The notes beneath the pieces were generated by a model that saw only the letters and a list, made by a program, of their open reading frames with translations, ran no database searches and had not been told where the DNA came from. From assembly GCA_026168455.1 (NCBI GenBank), contig CM047431.1, forward strand, positions 2,280,598 through 2,344,597: 64,000 nt of DNA, given 5' to 3'. Source of the stretch: Theocolax elegans. Its lineage: Eukaryota; Arthropoda; Insecta; Hymenoptera; Cerocephalidae. Made by a program: the position numbers and the translations under genes. Positions 24,644 to 35,650 of the stretch are shown piece after piece (position 1 is the first letter of the stretch; each line of letters opens with the position of its first letter).

Positions 24644-25404
24644 TTTGGCTATACATTTGCTTTGTCAAGAAAAAGTCACGATTGAAATGATAACAATAGC
24701 AAATAACTGTTTGGAAGAGTTCGTAAAACCATATCAAGATTTGTATGGAATTAAATTTATGAGCTGTAATGTTCATTCGTTAAGGCACTTACCTGAAATG
24801 GTACATCGTTTTTGCCCCCTCTGGACAACATCGTGTTTTCCGCTTGAAGATCTTAACGGAAAAGTAAAAGTTATGATAAAAAGTAGCAAAATGCCCCACT
24901 TACAAATTATTTCAAACTTAAGGTTACATATGACTGTGTATACGTATAAAAGTAATTGGTTAATTAATAACGAAGAAGCTTTTGAATTTTGCGACAGTAT
25001 TTTATCTCCTGCAAAGAAACTCAGGCTTAAAAAGATTAATGATACTACGTTTATAATCGGGTCTACATTACAGACCACAAGCAATGATGTTCATAAAATA
25101 TTATTTAAAAATAATTTACAGACCAAGAACGTATTTATTTTTTATAAGCTTTATAAAAAAAAGGTCTTATATACATCAAAAAAAAGTGACAAGAATAAAA
25201 AAACCGAAACATTTTATGTAAAATATAAAAATAACAATTTATCAAGATTAGGCAGTATTCAATATTTTATACGAACCACAGATTGTACCTGTAAAAAAAT
25301 ATGTACATGTCCAGGAGATAATTATGCTGTTGTAAGAAGAATCTTTGCAGAAAATCGTTTTACTGCGAACTTAAACAGACTTATATTACCATTTATTTAC
25401 ATAT

Positions 25405-26662
25405 GGGCTATTTCACGTCAAGTGGTACGATGAAAATTTTAAATCGCTCCAAAATTTGAATTCAGGATGGAAATATCTTTCAGAAGATAGAAAAAAATTT
25501 TTAGGTGTTAAAAATAATTTGCCTAAGAGTTATTCCACCATGAAAAATGGAAATTTTTCAATTTTTTAGAAAAATTTCTATTTTCAAAGCCATTTATCTC
25601 AAAATCTATTGATTTTTTTGAAAAAACATTAAAAACAACTTTTGTTCAAAATAATCTTTAGAACTTATCTACCTGGGTTACAATTCTTAATTTTAAAATC
25701 TCGAAGAAATATAACGCCCGGAAATATTGAATATCAAAAAAAGGCGACCACGCCACAATCGATTTTGATCTAACACCGCTCAAAAGATCACATTTTTCGC
25801 GAGCTTTCGAATGGCGGTGGTTAGATTATTGGCCAAGACCGTTGGTGTAAGTTATACCCCATAAACCTCATAAAATCACTCATTTTCATGTATTTTAGGG
25901 CATAACTTACACCAGCGGTCTTGGCCAATAATCTAACCACCGCCATTCGAAAGCTCTCAAAAAATGTGATCTTTTGAGCGGTGTTAGATCAAAATCGATT
26001 GTGGCGTGGTCGCCTTTTTTTGATATTCAATATTTCCAAGTGCCCTATCTCTTCGAGATTTTAAAATTAAGAATTGTTACCCAGGTAGTTAAGTTCTAAG
26101 GATTATTTTGAACAAAAGTTGTTTTTAATGTTTTTTCAAAAAAATCAATAGATTTTGAGATAAATGCCCTAAAATACATGAAAATGAGTGATTTTATGAG
26201 GTTTATGGGGTATAACTTACACCAACGGTCTTGGCCAATAATCTAACCACCGCCATTCGAAAGCTCGCGAAAAATGTGATCTTTTGAGCGGTGTTAGATC
26301 AAAATCGATTGTGGCGTGGTCGCCTTTTTTTGATATTCAATATTTCCGGGCGTTATATTTCTTCGAGATTTTAAAATTAAGAATTGTAACCCAGGTAGAT
26401 AAGTTCTAAAGATTATTTTGAACAAAAGTTGTTTTTAATGTTTTTTCAAAAAAATCAATAGATTTTGAGATAAATGGCTTTGAAAATAGAAATTTTTCTA
26501 AAAAATTGAAAAATTTCCATTTTTCATGGTGGAATAACTCTTAGGCAAATTATTTTTAACACCTAAAAATTTTTTTCTATCTTCTGAAAGATATTTCCAT
26601 CCTGAATTCAAATTTTGGAGCGATTTAAAATTTTCATCGTACCACTTGACGTGAAATAGCCC
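25405..26662. mobile_element. Foldback (near-perfect palindrome) element, 1258 bp, TSD ATAT
   Basis: Ends GGGCTATTTCACGTCAAGTG and complement; arms meet with a short loop near 25885-26170, where the arm motif GCATAACTTACACCAnCGGT is repeated. ATAT flanks both ends (25401-25404, 26663-26666). Removing the element and one ATAT restores the transposase frame, which independently supports the borders. No coding capacity; superfamily unknown. Confidence 0.85.
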
Positions 26663-27059
26663 ATATGTACAAATATTTCTGATGAGGAAGAAATAATTAA
26701 TGTCAAAAATCTAATATATCCCTGCTTTCATGTTCAAATTAAATTTATCAAAGCAAAACATTTTATAATCGAACCTGTTAATATGATCGAACGTGAATAA
26801 TTATTCTGTAAATCACTTCAGAAGAATAAATAGATTTTAACCTATTTATTTAAAATTATACATGATTTTTATTATACTTTTAATGTATTAATTAAAATTA
26901 TAAGTATTACGTATATGTTTCCTACTACTCGTATAATACTACTTCTAATAAACTAGTTTGCCAAAATATTAGAAATACGTATGCTATAGCGATGTTATAA
27001 ACTATTATCAGTATATTTCTAGAATATTGTAAACATATTTTGAAGGTGTTGCTGATATA

Positions 27060-27338
27060 TTATAAATATATTTATTGCAATTATATTTTCACACCTATGG
27101 GCAATATGTTGCCAAAATTATACAAAAATATTTAAGATACATGTATTGCTGATATATTATAAATATATTCCGATCAATTGGATTTAGCCAACTATTGGCA
27201 ACATATGGTTGATAGCACCCAAGGCAAATATCGGCGATATATTTACAATAATTGCTCGGAAATATTGCTATTATATTAGCTATATCAATTGATAATATAT
27301 TGACAATGCATGCCCACAACTATCTATTTTTACGCGGG
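27060..27338. repeat. Remnant with CCCGCGT right end and TTGCCAA-type motifs
   Basis: Ends at 27338 with TATTTTTACGCGGG. The body has spaced short motifs (GGCAATATGTTGCCAA, CTATTGGCAACATATGG) like the larger family at 29081-38797, but the sequence otherwise differs. No left end found. Confidence 0.5.
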
Positions 27339-27537
27339 AAGGAAGAAGGTGAGGAAACCTTCGCGAATTACCGACAAAAGAAAAGATTGTACAAAGTGAA
27401 AATAATACGAAAAAGCGGTAAGACTTCTATTAAAACAATTATAGTTTTTCTAATAATTAATTAATTTTTTTCAAGCATTAATAATATTAAAATTAAAACA
27501 AAACTTTTTTTAACTAATTACTGAATTAAAAATATCA

Positions 27538-28020
27538 TGCCAATTAAAATTTCAAATTTCTCAAGCTTAGAGTTACTGATTGAAAAGTACAATTTTTATA
27601 TAAATATTTTTTTATTTTTACTATTTGTATTAATACATTAATTTTTTTGACATTAAAATACTTTAAATATTTGTATTTTTACTATTTTGATTAGTATATT
27701 TATATTAATATTGAAACAGACTTTAAAAAGCACTGTTGCAGTAATTATTAGGATAACTATTTAAAAATTGTTTAAGTACTTATTGCATTCACCAAGTTTA
27801 AATAGTTATTTCTATAATTACCTCAACAATGATTTTTAAAGTCTGTTTTAATGTTAATATAAATATACTAGTCAAAATAGAAAAATAAAAGAAAAAAATT
27901 TAAAAAAAAGTTAATATATTAATACATAAAGTATAATTAAAAAATTAGTTATGTAAAAATTGTACTTTTCAATTAGTAACTTTAAGCTCAAGAAATTTTA
28001 TTTTTAATTGGCTTTGACAT
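27538..28020. repeat. Small foldback element, ~480 bp
   Basis: GCCAATTAAAATTTC... at 27539 is mirrored by ...TTTTTAATTGGC ending near 28013; both arms carry GAAAAGTACAATTTTTA and its complement. The arms are more diverged than in the large palindromes, so this copy is older. Confidence 0.6.
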
Positions 28021-28220
28021 CAATTAATATAAAATTTAATATGTCAGATGATCGAGACTACTTATCGTACTTAAAAGTAACAACGGGTGGTGAAATTTTA
28101 ATGAAAAAAAAAAAAATTCAACCAAAAAAATAGCTATATCGCAAAAAAAATAATAAATGAAAATGAAAGGATAACCTTCAAAATAAGAAAATTAAATAAA
28201 GAGTCGCAGCTGATTTCCAA

Positions 28221-28484
28221 TTGTTAAATGAAGAGGCAATATTTGAAGAGCCAGAATATAATGAGTTTTCAAATGATGAAGCTGGTCCTTCTTTAAGTTT
28301 ACAAAACAATAAAAATAGAGACTATTCTTGCAATGCTAAAGACAGTAACAGTTCCGAAGGACTTGAAATTGGAAAAAATGATGACGATGATGATGACGAT
28401 GATGATGATAATAATGATGCTGAAATTGCTAATTTAGAAAAACTTCTTGAAGAGAAGAAAAAGAAAAGAGATGCACTAAAATGA
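28221..28484 (+). pseudogene. Acidic/coiled exon upstream of the BEN relic
   Basis: An open frame with a run of ten Asp codons (GAT/GAC repeats at 28380-28410) then NLEKLLEEKKKKRDALK. It lies 180 bp upstream of a decayed BEN-domain segment and may be an earlier exon of the same gene. The Asp run also could be a simple-sequence by-product, so coding is uncertain. Confidence 0.3.
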
Positions 28485-28654
28485 AAAGCCGATGAAAACG
28501 GGTCAAAAAGTAAAAGTTACAAAAACGTAAAATTTATAATTTTTAACAATTATTATACGTTAATCGTATAATAATAATTTTCAATTTATAAAATGATGAA
28601 CCTACCATATCCGAGGAGAATCGGGAAATAGAGGACCTTTTAGTATTTAACACG

Positions 28655-28870
28655 GACGTGTTCATTTATGCGATGCATACAACATATGGATTGATAAAGG
28701 AGATTTAATATTTGCTCAACGTTGGCTGTACAACCCGAAAGAAATGACACGGTGTTTACTAAAGATGATCGTTGGAATCAATAATTTAAAAAAAATGTGT
28801 GCGAGAGGCAATTAAAAAAATCAGTTGTACCGAAAGATATAGTCACCTGTGTTGAATGTAATAGTTTACT
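28655..28870 (+). pseudogene. BEN-domain relic
   Basis: In one frame the segment from about 28657 reads GRVHLCDAYNIWIDKGDL and NPKEMTRCLLKMIVGINNL, clearly alike to the last exon of the gene at 8963-9244. It is preceded by stops, and a TAA follows at about 28813 where the intact gene continues (KSKSRRAIP); the continuing homology (VPKDIVTCVECN-like) is in another frame. A dead copy. Confidence 0.6.
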
Positions 28871-29080
28871 TTTATTTCAACAGTTTTTTTAACACTTCGT
28901 GAGCGAACACGGTAAATAACCTTAAAAATTATCGTGTTTCATTGACGGTATGCAAAAAATAGTATATACGATAAACGTGCACGGTACAGACAATCTGCGC
29001 TCTCGTCTAAACTCAATTCGTATTTAAACTCAATTTGTAAGGATGCATCACCTGTTTCGCACACTTGTATCATACTATAT

Positions 29081-29400
29081 CACGCGTAAAAATATAAACT
29101 ATTGCCACTATATTGCCGAGCAATGGGCAATAGCTATTGCAAACATATTGCCAATATGTTGCCGCAACAATTGGCAATGTATTCCCAACATATCTCCAAA
29201 CGTACAATCGCCCATATATTTGCCAAATATTGGCAATAGTTACTATCTTACCTTTTGTAAACTATTACCAATATGTTGGCAATAGTTCATAAATTTAAAA
29301 AAAAATAAAAAAAAATATTAGCCAGCCGCGGGATTTGAACCTTCAATCTTTAGATCGGAACGCTGGCTCTTTACCACTGAGCCATTTTGCTATTTTGTTT
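29081..29400. repeat. CCCGCGT/TTGCCAA family, left arm only
   Basis: Starts CACGCGTAAAAATATAAAC (one base from the family end), followed by the spaced TTGCCAA/TTGGCAA body and a minus-strand tRNA-like sequence. The mirrored right arm is missing, so this copy is truncated. Confidence 0.65.
29322..29392 (-). other. tRNA-like module in a CCCGCGT family arm
   Basis: Minus strand: GGCTCAGTGGTAAAGAGCC (A box-like) and GGTTCAAATCCCGCG (B box-like), followed by an A/T block with long T-runs. Isotype not assigned. Confidence 0.6.
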
Positions 29401-29996
29401 ATTAAGAGTTAATTTCAGGCTTTAAAGAACAGTTGAAGATATGGTAAAAAAATTTCGAAGTCCAAATTTTATGAATTCAACGGGTGTGCAAAAGGATTTT
29501 GCAACATAGAAACCACATTTGTTCAACAGGTATGATTCCTACGCGGGTGGCTATAGCTTTTTCAAAAATTTGTAACTAAGAAAGTCGTCTGTATTTTTAT
29601 CGTCTTGAATAAAAAACTCGCGTATGGATTGGGTAATGCATAAATATATGTAACATAAACTGACTTGATGAATAAAAAGTTTACTAAGTATGATAAGGCT
29701 TGGGATGTGTATTATTGGGTAAATCTACCAGTAATTTGAAATTAGTTCGGACATCGACAGATAATGTATATAATGTTATTTATACTAATTGAAAGTGCAC
29801 GCGTGCGGAATCCAACCCTAACCTCAGTTCAATGTTAGTTTGAAGCAAGCTGCCACAACCATTACATTTTTTATATTTAAGTATAAATATAAGGCGTGTG
29901 CAATACTAATAAATGTTCAGAAATCAGCATAAAGTAAAATCAGAAAACTTATTGCATACCCATATATAGCTTTCATATTAGTTATTTATGTACCTT

Positions 29997-30031
29997 GGGT
30001 GAGCCTCGTGTAATGACGCGAGGTTCACCCA
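29997..30031. other. Perfect-looking hairpin (GGGTGAGCCTCG / CGAGGTTCACCC)
   Basis: Twelve-base arms with one mismatch (G:T) around a short loop TGTAATGACG. A second copy in the duplicate is near 31395-31429. Role unknown. Confidence 0.5.
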
Positions 30032-30316
30032 TGGTGCGTAAACAATTTTTCAGCCTTACAATTCGTACATACGACTGTTTCGTTGCTCATAAAATAATTT
30101 TTTTTACATTTAAAAGTAATGTAATAAACACTTTTTTAAACAATATAAATAATTATATATTATGTCAATAATTTTTAAACATTTGTATACTGACGCTTAT
30201 AAAACATTTTAACTTTTTAAATTTTGCATTTAGTATCATAGAATATTAAATATTTAGTAATTACTTATTATTAATCGTAACATTGCAGTTATTAAAGATA
30301 TAGGACTTATTTTGCG

Positions 30317-30369
<53 letters not shown>
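30317..30369. repeat. (TA)n microsatellite
   Basis: About 25 TA units; shorter in the duplicate copy at 31712-31752. Confidence 0.9.
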
Positions 30370-30370
<1 letters not shown>

Positions 30371-30621
30371 TGAGAAAAAAGTTATAGTAAAAATTATAAT
30401 CTTGTATAGTAATTCGGAGACAGACTGAGGCAATCCAAAAATTTAGTATAGTGTATAATGAAACTTTACTGAAGTTGTAGTAAATATTACCAGAATTGTA
30501 GTAAAAATTAATAACTTTCTAGTAAATTTTATTATACACTATAGTACATTTTGGGATTGCGTCAGTCTGTCTCCGCATTACTAGACAACATTGTAATTTT
30601 TACTTCAACTTTTTTTCCGTG
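30370..30621. mobile_element. Small MITE with CACTG/CACGG-like ends
   Basis: Inverted arms: ACTGAGAAAAAAGTTATAGT at left, and on the other strand CACGGAAAAAAAGTTGAAGT; both continue with GTAAAAATTA and a mirrored GACAGACTGA block. It sits inside a TA tract. The ends resemble those of the CACTA element at 57125. The duplicate copy is at 31763-32005. Confidence 0.6.
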
Positions 30622-30806
30622 TATATATATGTACATACACACTATATTATTACTAAAATATAATATTCTAATATATATGTATAATATATATAGTACTTTC
30701 GTATCTGAGCAATAACAAGATAACTATGATTAAAGTAACGCAAACGTTACGTTTAAACTAGTTGTGTTTACGTTTGAAAAGCCTTAGATATATATCTCCG
30801 ATACAT

Positions 30807-31128
30807 CCCGCGTAAAAATATAAACTATTGCCACTATATTGCAGAGCAATGGGCAATAGTTATTGCAAACATATTGCCAATATGTTGCCGCGACAATTGG
30901 CAATGTATTGCCAACATACCGCCAAAAAGCACCCTCCCATATCTTTGCCAAATATTGGCAATAGTTACTATTTTATAATTTGTAAACTATTGCCAATATG
31001 TTGGCCATACCTCATAAATTTAAAAAAAAAATAAAAAAAAAAATATTAGCTTACCGCGGGATTCGAACCTTCGATCTTTAGATCCGAATGCTGGCTCTTT
31101 ACCACTGAGCCATTTTGCTATTTTGTTA
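30807..31128. repeat. CCCGCGT/TTGCCAA family, left arm (duplicate copy)
   Basis: Begins CCCGCGTAAAAATATAAAC with AT before it. Only the left arm is present because the tandem duplication joint follows. A minus-strand tRNA-like module lies at 31050-31123. Confidence 0.7.
31050..31123 (-). other. tRNA-like module
   Basis: GGTTCGAATCCCGCG B box on the minus strand; A box-like GGCTCAGTGGTAAAGAGCC; a long A/T block with T-runs on the 3' side. Confidence 0.6.
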
Positions 31129-31709
31129 TTAAGAGTTAATTTCAGGTTATAGAGAACAGTTGAATGTATATAATGTTATTTATACTAATTGAAAGTGCAC
31201 GCGTGCGGAATCCAACCCTAACCTCAGTTCAATGTTAGTTTGAAGCAAGCTGCCACAACCATTACATTTTTTATATTTAAGTATAAATATAAGGCGTGTG
31301 CAATACTAATAAATGTTCAGAAATCAGCATAAAGTAAAATCAGAAAACTTATTGCATACCCATATAGCTTTCATATTAGTTATTTATTACCTTGGGTGAG
31401 CCTCGTGTAATGACGCGAGGTTCACCCATGGTGCGTAAACAATTTTTCAGCCTTACAATTCGTACATACGACTGTTTCGTTGCTCATAAAATAATTTTTT
31501 TTACATTTAAAAGTAATGTAATAAACACTTTTTTAAACAATATAAATAATTATATATTATGTCAATAATTTTTAAACATTTGTATACTGACGCTTATAAA
31601 ACATTTTAACTTTTTAAATTTTGCATTTAGTATCATAGAATATTAAATATTTGTAATTACTTATTATTAATCGTAACATTGCAGGTATAAGATATAGGAC
31701 TTATTTTGC

Positions 31710-31756
<47 letters not shown>

Positions 31757-32431
31757 CATATACTGAGAAAAAAGTTATAGTAAAAATTATAATCTGTATA
31801 GTAATTCGAGACAGACTGAGGCAATCCAAAATTTAGTATAGTGTATAATGAAACTTTACTGAAGTTGTAGTAATATACCAGAATTGTAGTAAAATTATAA
31901 CTTTCTAGTAAATTTTATATACACTATAGACATTTTGGGATTGCGTCAGTCTGTCTCCGCATTACTAGACAACATTGTAATTTTTACTTCAACTTTTTTT
32001 CCGTGTATATATATGTAACATACACACTATATTCTTACTAAAATATAATATTCTAATATATATGTATAATATATATAGTACTTTCGTATCTGAGCATAAC
32101 AAGATAACTATGATTAAAGTACGCAAACGTTACGTTTAAACTAGTTGTGTTTACGTTTGAAAAGCCTTAGATATATATCTCCGATACATCCCGCGTAAAA
32201 TATAAACTATTGCCACTATATTGCAGAGCAATGGGCAATAGTTATTGCAAACATATTGCCAATATGTTGCCGCGACAATTGGCAATGTATTGCCAACATA
32301 CCGCCAAAAAGCACCCTCCCATATCTTTGCCAAATATTGGCAATAGTTACTATTTTATAATTTGTAAACTATTGCCAATATGTTGGCCATACCTCATAAA
32401 TTTAAAAAAAAAATAAAAAAAAAAATATTAG

Positions 32432-32504
32432 CTTACCGCGGGATTCGAACCTTCGATCTTTAGATCCGAATGCTGGCTCTTTACCACTGAGCCATTTTGC
32501 TATT
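32432..32504 (-). other. tRNA-like module, left arm
   Basis: Same sequence as 31050-31123; points toward the left end of its element. Confidence 0.6.
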
Positions 32505-32621
32505 TTGTTATTAAGAGTTAATTTCAGGTTATAGAGAACAGTTGAATTTATAAAATTTTGGACTTATAAATTTTTTAACCACACTTTCAACTGTTCTTTA
32601 TAGCCTGAAATTAACTCTTAA

Positions 32622-33655
32622 TCCCGAGTAGAAATGTTTTCCAGGCAAAAAGAAGGCCCTGTTCAGGTACCTGACGAATATTAAAAGGCCCTGAACAGGT
32701 GCCTGTAAAGGGCCTTTAAAAAATGTAATGGGGTGGAGATCAGGGCCTGTTTTATGTAATACTATTCTGTGGGTATGTTCAGGTGATATTAAGGCACTTA
32801 ATTAGTAGTAAAAACTAAATCTGAATGTATTTGTTATTTTACATTTGTTTTTAATTGTTAACCGTAGAGGACGGGAATTTTCTGGTTCAAAAAAGCTTCT
32901 TTTTTCAATAAAATTAATGTCTAAAAACAGCGGATCACTTTTAACCTTTAGAGGACGGGGATTTGGGTTTACTGTTTTCTCTCACTTTTCTATAGAAATC
33001 GAGTTTATGTGATGTCACACATCTCAAAACTAAACACATGTAAAGGGTCGATCATGGGCATGGCCCGTATAAAATATACTAATATAAAGTTATAAATATA
33101 AGGTTAATTAGACGTGCGTACATGCGCGCGCGCGCGCGCGCGTGTGTGTGTGTGTGCGTATAGGTTTTGTAAATAAAATAAAATGCATTTTAATACATTA
33201 ATATTTATTATAAACATAAATATTATAGATAATATAATTAAAATATATGGTTTAATATAATTTTCAAATAATTACAACAATCTTAATATAATATACTATT
33301 AATAACATTGCACTTTTTTTATATAATACAAAATTAAATCTTTTCACATATTTAAAGCAATATATAAGTACTGCATAAACTTTTATATTATTAAAGTGTT
33401 TTCACTATTTATATATTGTATTTTCCTTTTCAATCGATACCTTCGACTCTTAGTAAATTAAGCTTCTGAGCATAATCAATTTTTTTACTCATTTTATATT
33501 TATAAAAAACTCTTGATAAAATTCTAACCTGAAAATTTATATACAATACTATATAATTTCTAGATCCTATTACTAACCTCACATTCGAACTAACAAAATT
33601 GACTTTTACTATAACGTCACATCCGAACTAACAAAATTAGGCCCTGACTTAAATT
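32622..33655. repeat. Insertion inside the CCCGCGT element, GGCCCTG motifs
   Basis: Begins CCCGAGTAGAAATG and contains AGGCCCTGTTCAGG, GGCCCTGAACAGG and ends near AGGCCCTGACTTAAATTCC. A (CG)n(TG)n tract lies at 33126-33160. No coding region. Ends not firmly defined. Confidence 0.4.
33126..33160. repeat. (GC)n(GT)n simple repeat
   Basis: About ten GC then seven GT units. Such alternating purine-pyrimidine runs can adopt Z-DNA; no role is evident. Confidence 0.85.
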
Positions 33656-33736
33656 CCATTAAAAAAATTTCTAAGTCCAAAATTTTATAAATTCAACTGT
33701 TCTCTATAACCTGAAATTAACTCTTAATAACAAAAT

Positions 33737-33808
33737 AGCAAAATGGCTCAGTGGTAAAGAGACAGCATTCGGATCTAAAGATCGAAGGTTCGAATCCCGC
33801 GGTAAGCT
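33737..33808 (+). other. tRNA-like module, right arm
   Basis: Plus-strand mirror of the left-arm copy, followed by TATTTTTTTTTTATTTTTTT, a Pol III-type T-run context. Confidence 0.6.
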
Positions 33809-34569
33809 AATATTTTTTTTTTATTTTTTTTTTAAATTTATGAGGTATGGCCAACATATTGGCAATAGTTTACAAATTATAAAATAGTAACTATTGCCAA
33901 TATTTGGCAAAGATATGGGAGGGTGCTTTTTGGCGGTATGTTGGCAATACATTGCCAATTGTCGCGGCAACATATTGGCAATATGTTTGCAATAACTATT
34001 GCCCATTGCTCTGCAATATAGTGGCAATAGTTTATATTTTTACGCGGGATGTACTACGCGTTTCAAACACGTTGACTCTATACCGTATCGCGCGGCACAG
34101 GTTATATTGATCGCCGCATATATCCTACGGAGCGCTTTTCATACAGCCTCCTAAAACGTATAGACACTTTATACGCCCTAGGAGGATGTATAGAGGGCTG
34201 TCATACAAGCGACGAGCCACTTGTATATACGCAACGTATTTACAAGCGGAGCGCGCTCTGCACGTAAGAGTCGTTCTACGAATTAGTAGGCTGAAAATAT
34301 ATATATATAAAGCTTGAGATTCTGAACACCCGCGTAAAAATATAAACTATTGCCACTATATTGCCGAGCAATGGGCAATAGCTATTGCAAACATATTTCC
34401 AATATGTTGCCGCGACAATTGGCAATGTATTGCCAACATATCGCCAAACGTACAATCGTCCATATATTTGCCAAATATTGGCAATAGTTACTATCTTACG
34501 TTTTGTAAACTATTACCAATATGTTGGCCATATCTCATAAATTTAAAAAAAATAAAAAAAGAATATTAG

Positions 34570-34640
34570 CCAGCCGCGGGATTTGAGCCTTCAATCTTTA
34601 GATCCGAATGCTGACTCTTTACCACTGAGCCATTTGTTAT
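34570..34640 (-). other. tRNA-like module, left arm
   Basis: Minus strand, B box slightly changed (GGCTCAAATCCCGCG). Confidence 0.55.
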
Positions 34641-34767
34641 TTTGGTACTAAGAGTTAATTTCAGGCTATAAAGAACAGTTGAATTCATAAAATTTTGGAC
34701 TTATAAATTTTTTAACCAAACTTTCAACTGTTCTTTATAGCCTGAAATTAACTCTTAATAACAAAAT

Positions 34768-34840
34768 AGCAAAATGGCTCAGTGGTAAAGAGTCACCGTT
34801 CCGATCTAAAGATTGAAGGTTTAAATCCCGGGGCTGGCAA
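34768..34840 (+). other. tRNA-like module, right arm
   Basis: Plus strand, B box changed to GGTTTAAATCCCGGG, so probably inactive. Confidence 0.55.
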
Positions 34841-35059
34841 GCTTTGTTTTTTATTATTTTTTAAATTTGTGAGGTATGGCCAACATATTGGTAATAGTTT
34901 ACAAAAGGTAAGATAGTAACTATTGCCAATATTTGGCAAATATATGGGCGATTGTACGTTTGGTGATATGTTGGCAATACATTGCCAATTGTCGTGGGAA
35001 CATATTGGCTATATGTTTGCAATAGCTATTGCCCATTGCTCGGCAATATAGTGGCAATA

Positions 35060-35650
35060 GTGAAATTTTGTATTTTAACTATATATATTAACCTTTTGTG
35101 ATAATCTGTCCTAAAATGTTTACTATATTCTCATAATTAACTCTTTTAAGACTAATATATAGTACCATTAATTATCATATTTAGTTTAACATATTAATAT
35201 TGCAAACAATTTAATTTTCAAAATAGAAGATAGCCAATAATAACACAAAATGCTAAAACATTGAAATGTTTAATCTTATTGTTGCATATTAAAATATTAA
35301 TAAACTAATAATAAATTTTTTATTCTTACTTATCAATTTATTTATTGTATCTTTTTTAATTTAATAATATTTCTTATAAATCGCATGATTATTATCACTA
35401 TTTCATTATCTGCTTCTTGAGTGTGGAAATTTAAATTCTTCAGCCTTATAGATATCGATTCGATAATTAATCCAGTCTGTGGCTAATTTTATGTTTGTAA
35501 ATCATGTAAATATTGACTGCGTGTTAATAAAATATTAAATGTTTAATTGAACATTGAACAAAAATTTATTGATTTGTGGTTACGATTCCATTACATATTT
35601 ATGTATAATTTTTAAAAACTGTAATTATTCAACACTATATATATATATAT
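35060..35650. other. AT-rich stretch, no gene seen
   Basis: Low-complexity sequence between two elements, repeated in the duplicate at 38888-39479. Nothing else recognised. Confidence 0.4.

Larger units (their letters stand above)
22721..26800 (+). pseudogene. EnSpm/CACTA-type (Tnp2/DUF4218-like) transposase, disrupted three times
   Basis: One frame runs from about 22721 (after an AG acceptor-like site) to TAA at 26798-26800 once three breaks are allowed for. Recognisable parts: acidic Ser-rich N-terminus; LWFGDNKPN near 23485; a CGTCDLP..CMNQYNGKFGCQVC zinc-knuckle-like stretch at 23620-23705; VDIMHCAFEG at 23890-23920; HSLRHLPEMVHRF..WTTSCFPLEDLNG at 24775-24860, typical of DUF4218-type transposase C-terminal parts. 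Breaks: TAG at 23590-23592 with the frame continuing; a SINE at 24198-24643; a foldback at 25405-26662. Beyond the foldback the frame resumes for about 44 codons. The element's TIRs were not found. It cannot make an intact protein now. Confidence 0.75.
29763..32547 (+). repeat. Tandem duplication, 1400 + 1385 bp
   Basis: 29763-31162 and 31163-32547 are the same sequence end to end, both ending AGAGAACAGTTGA. The second copy differs by a large number of 1-2 bp deletions (for example TCCAAAAATTT against TCCAAAATTT) and few substitutions. That pattern fits uncorrected long-read consensus or a misassembled allele as well as it fits a real duplication. Confidence 0.8.
32190..34048. mobile_element. 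CCCGCGT family element, both arms, TSD AT, split by another insertion
   Basis: Left end CCCGCGTAAAAATA at 32190 and right end TATTTTTACGCGGG at 34048 are flanked by AT (32188-32189, 34049-34050). Arms of ~360 bp each carry a tRNA-like module near the inner end. The centre (TTCAACTGTTCTTTATAGCC) is interrupted from about 32622 to 33655 by an unrelated piece. Confidence 0.7.
34329..35058. mobile_element. CCCGCGT family element, palindromic, right end deleted
   Basis: Left end CCCGCGTAAAAATA at 34329; arms mirror around about 34690-34730. The right terminus is missing because of the 107 bp deletion seen against the second duplicate (38046-38797). Two outward tRNA-like modules. Confidence 0.75.
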
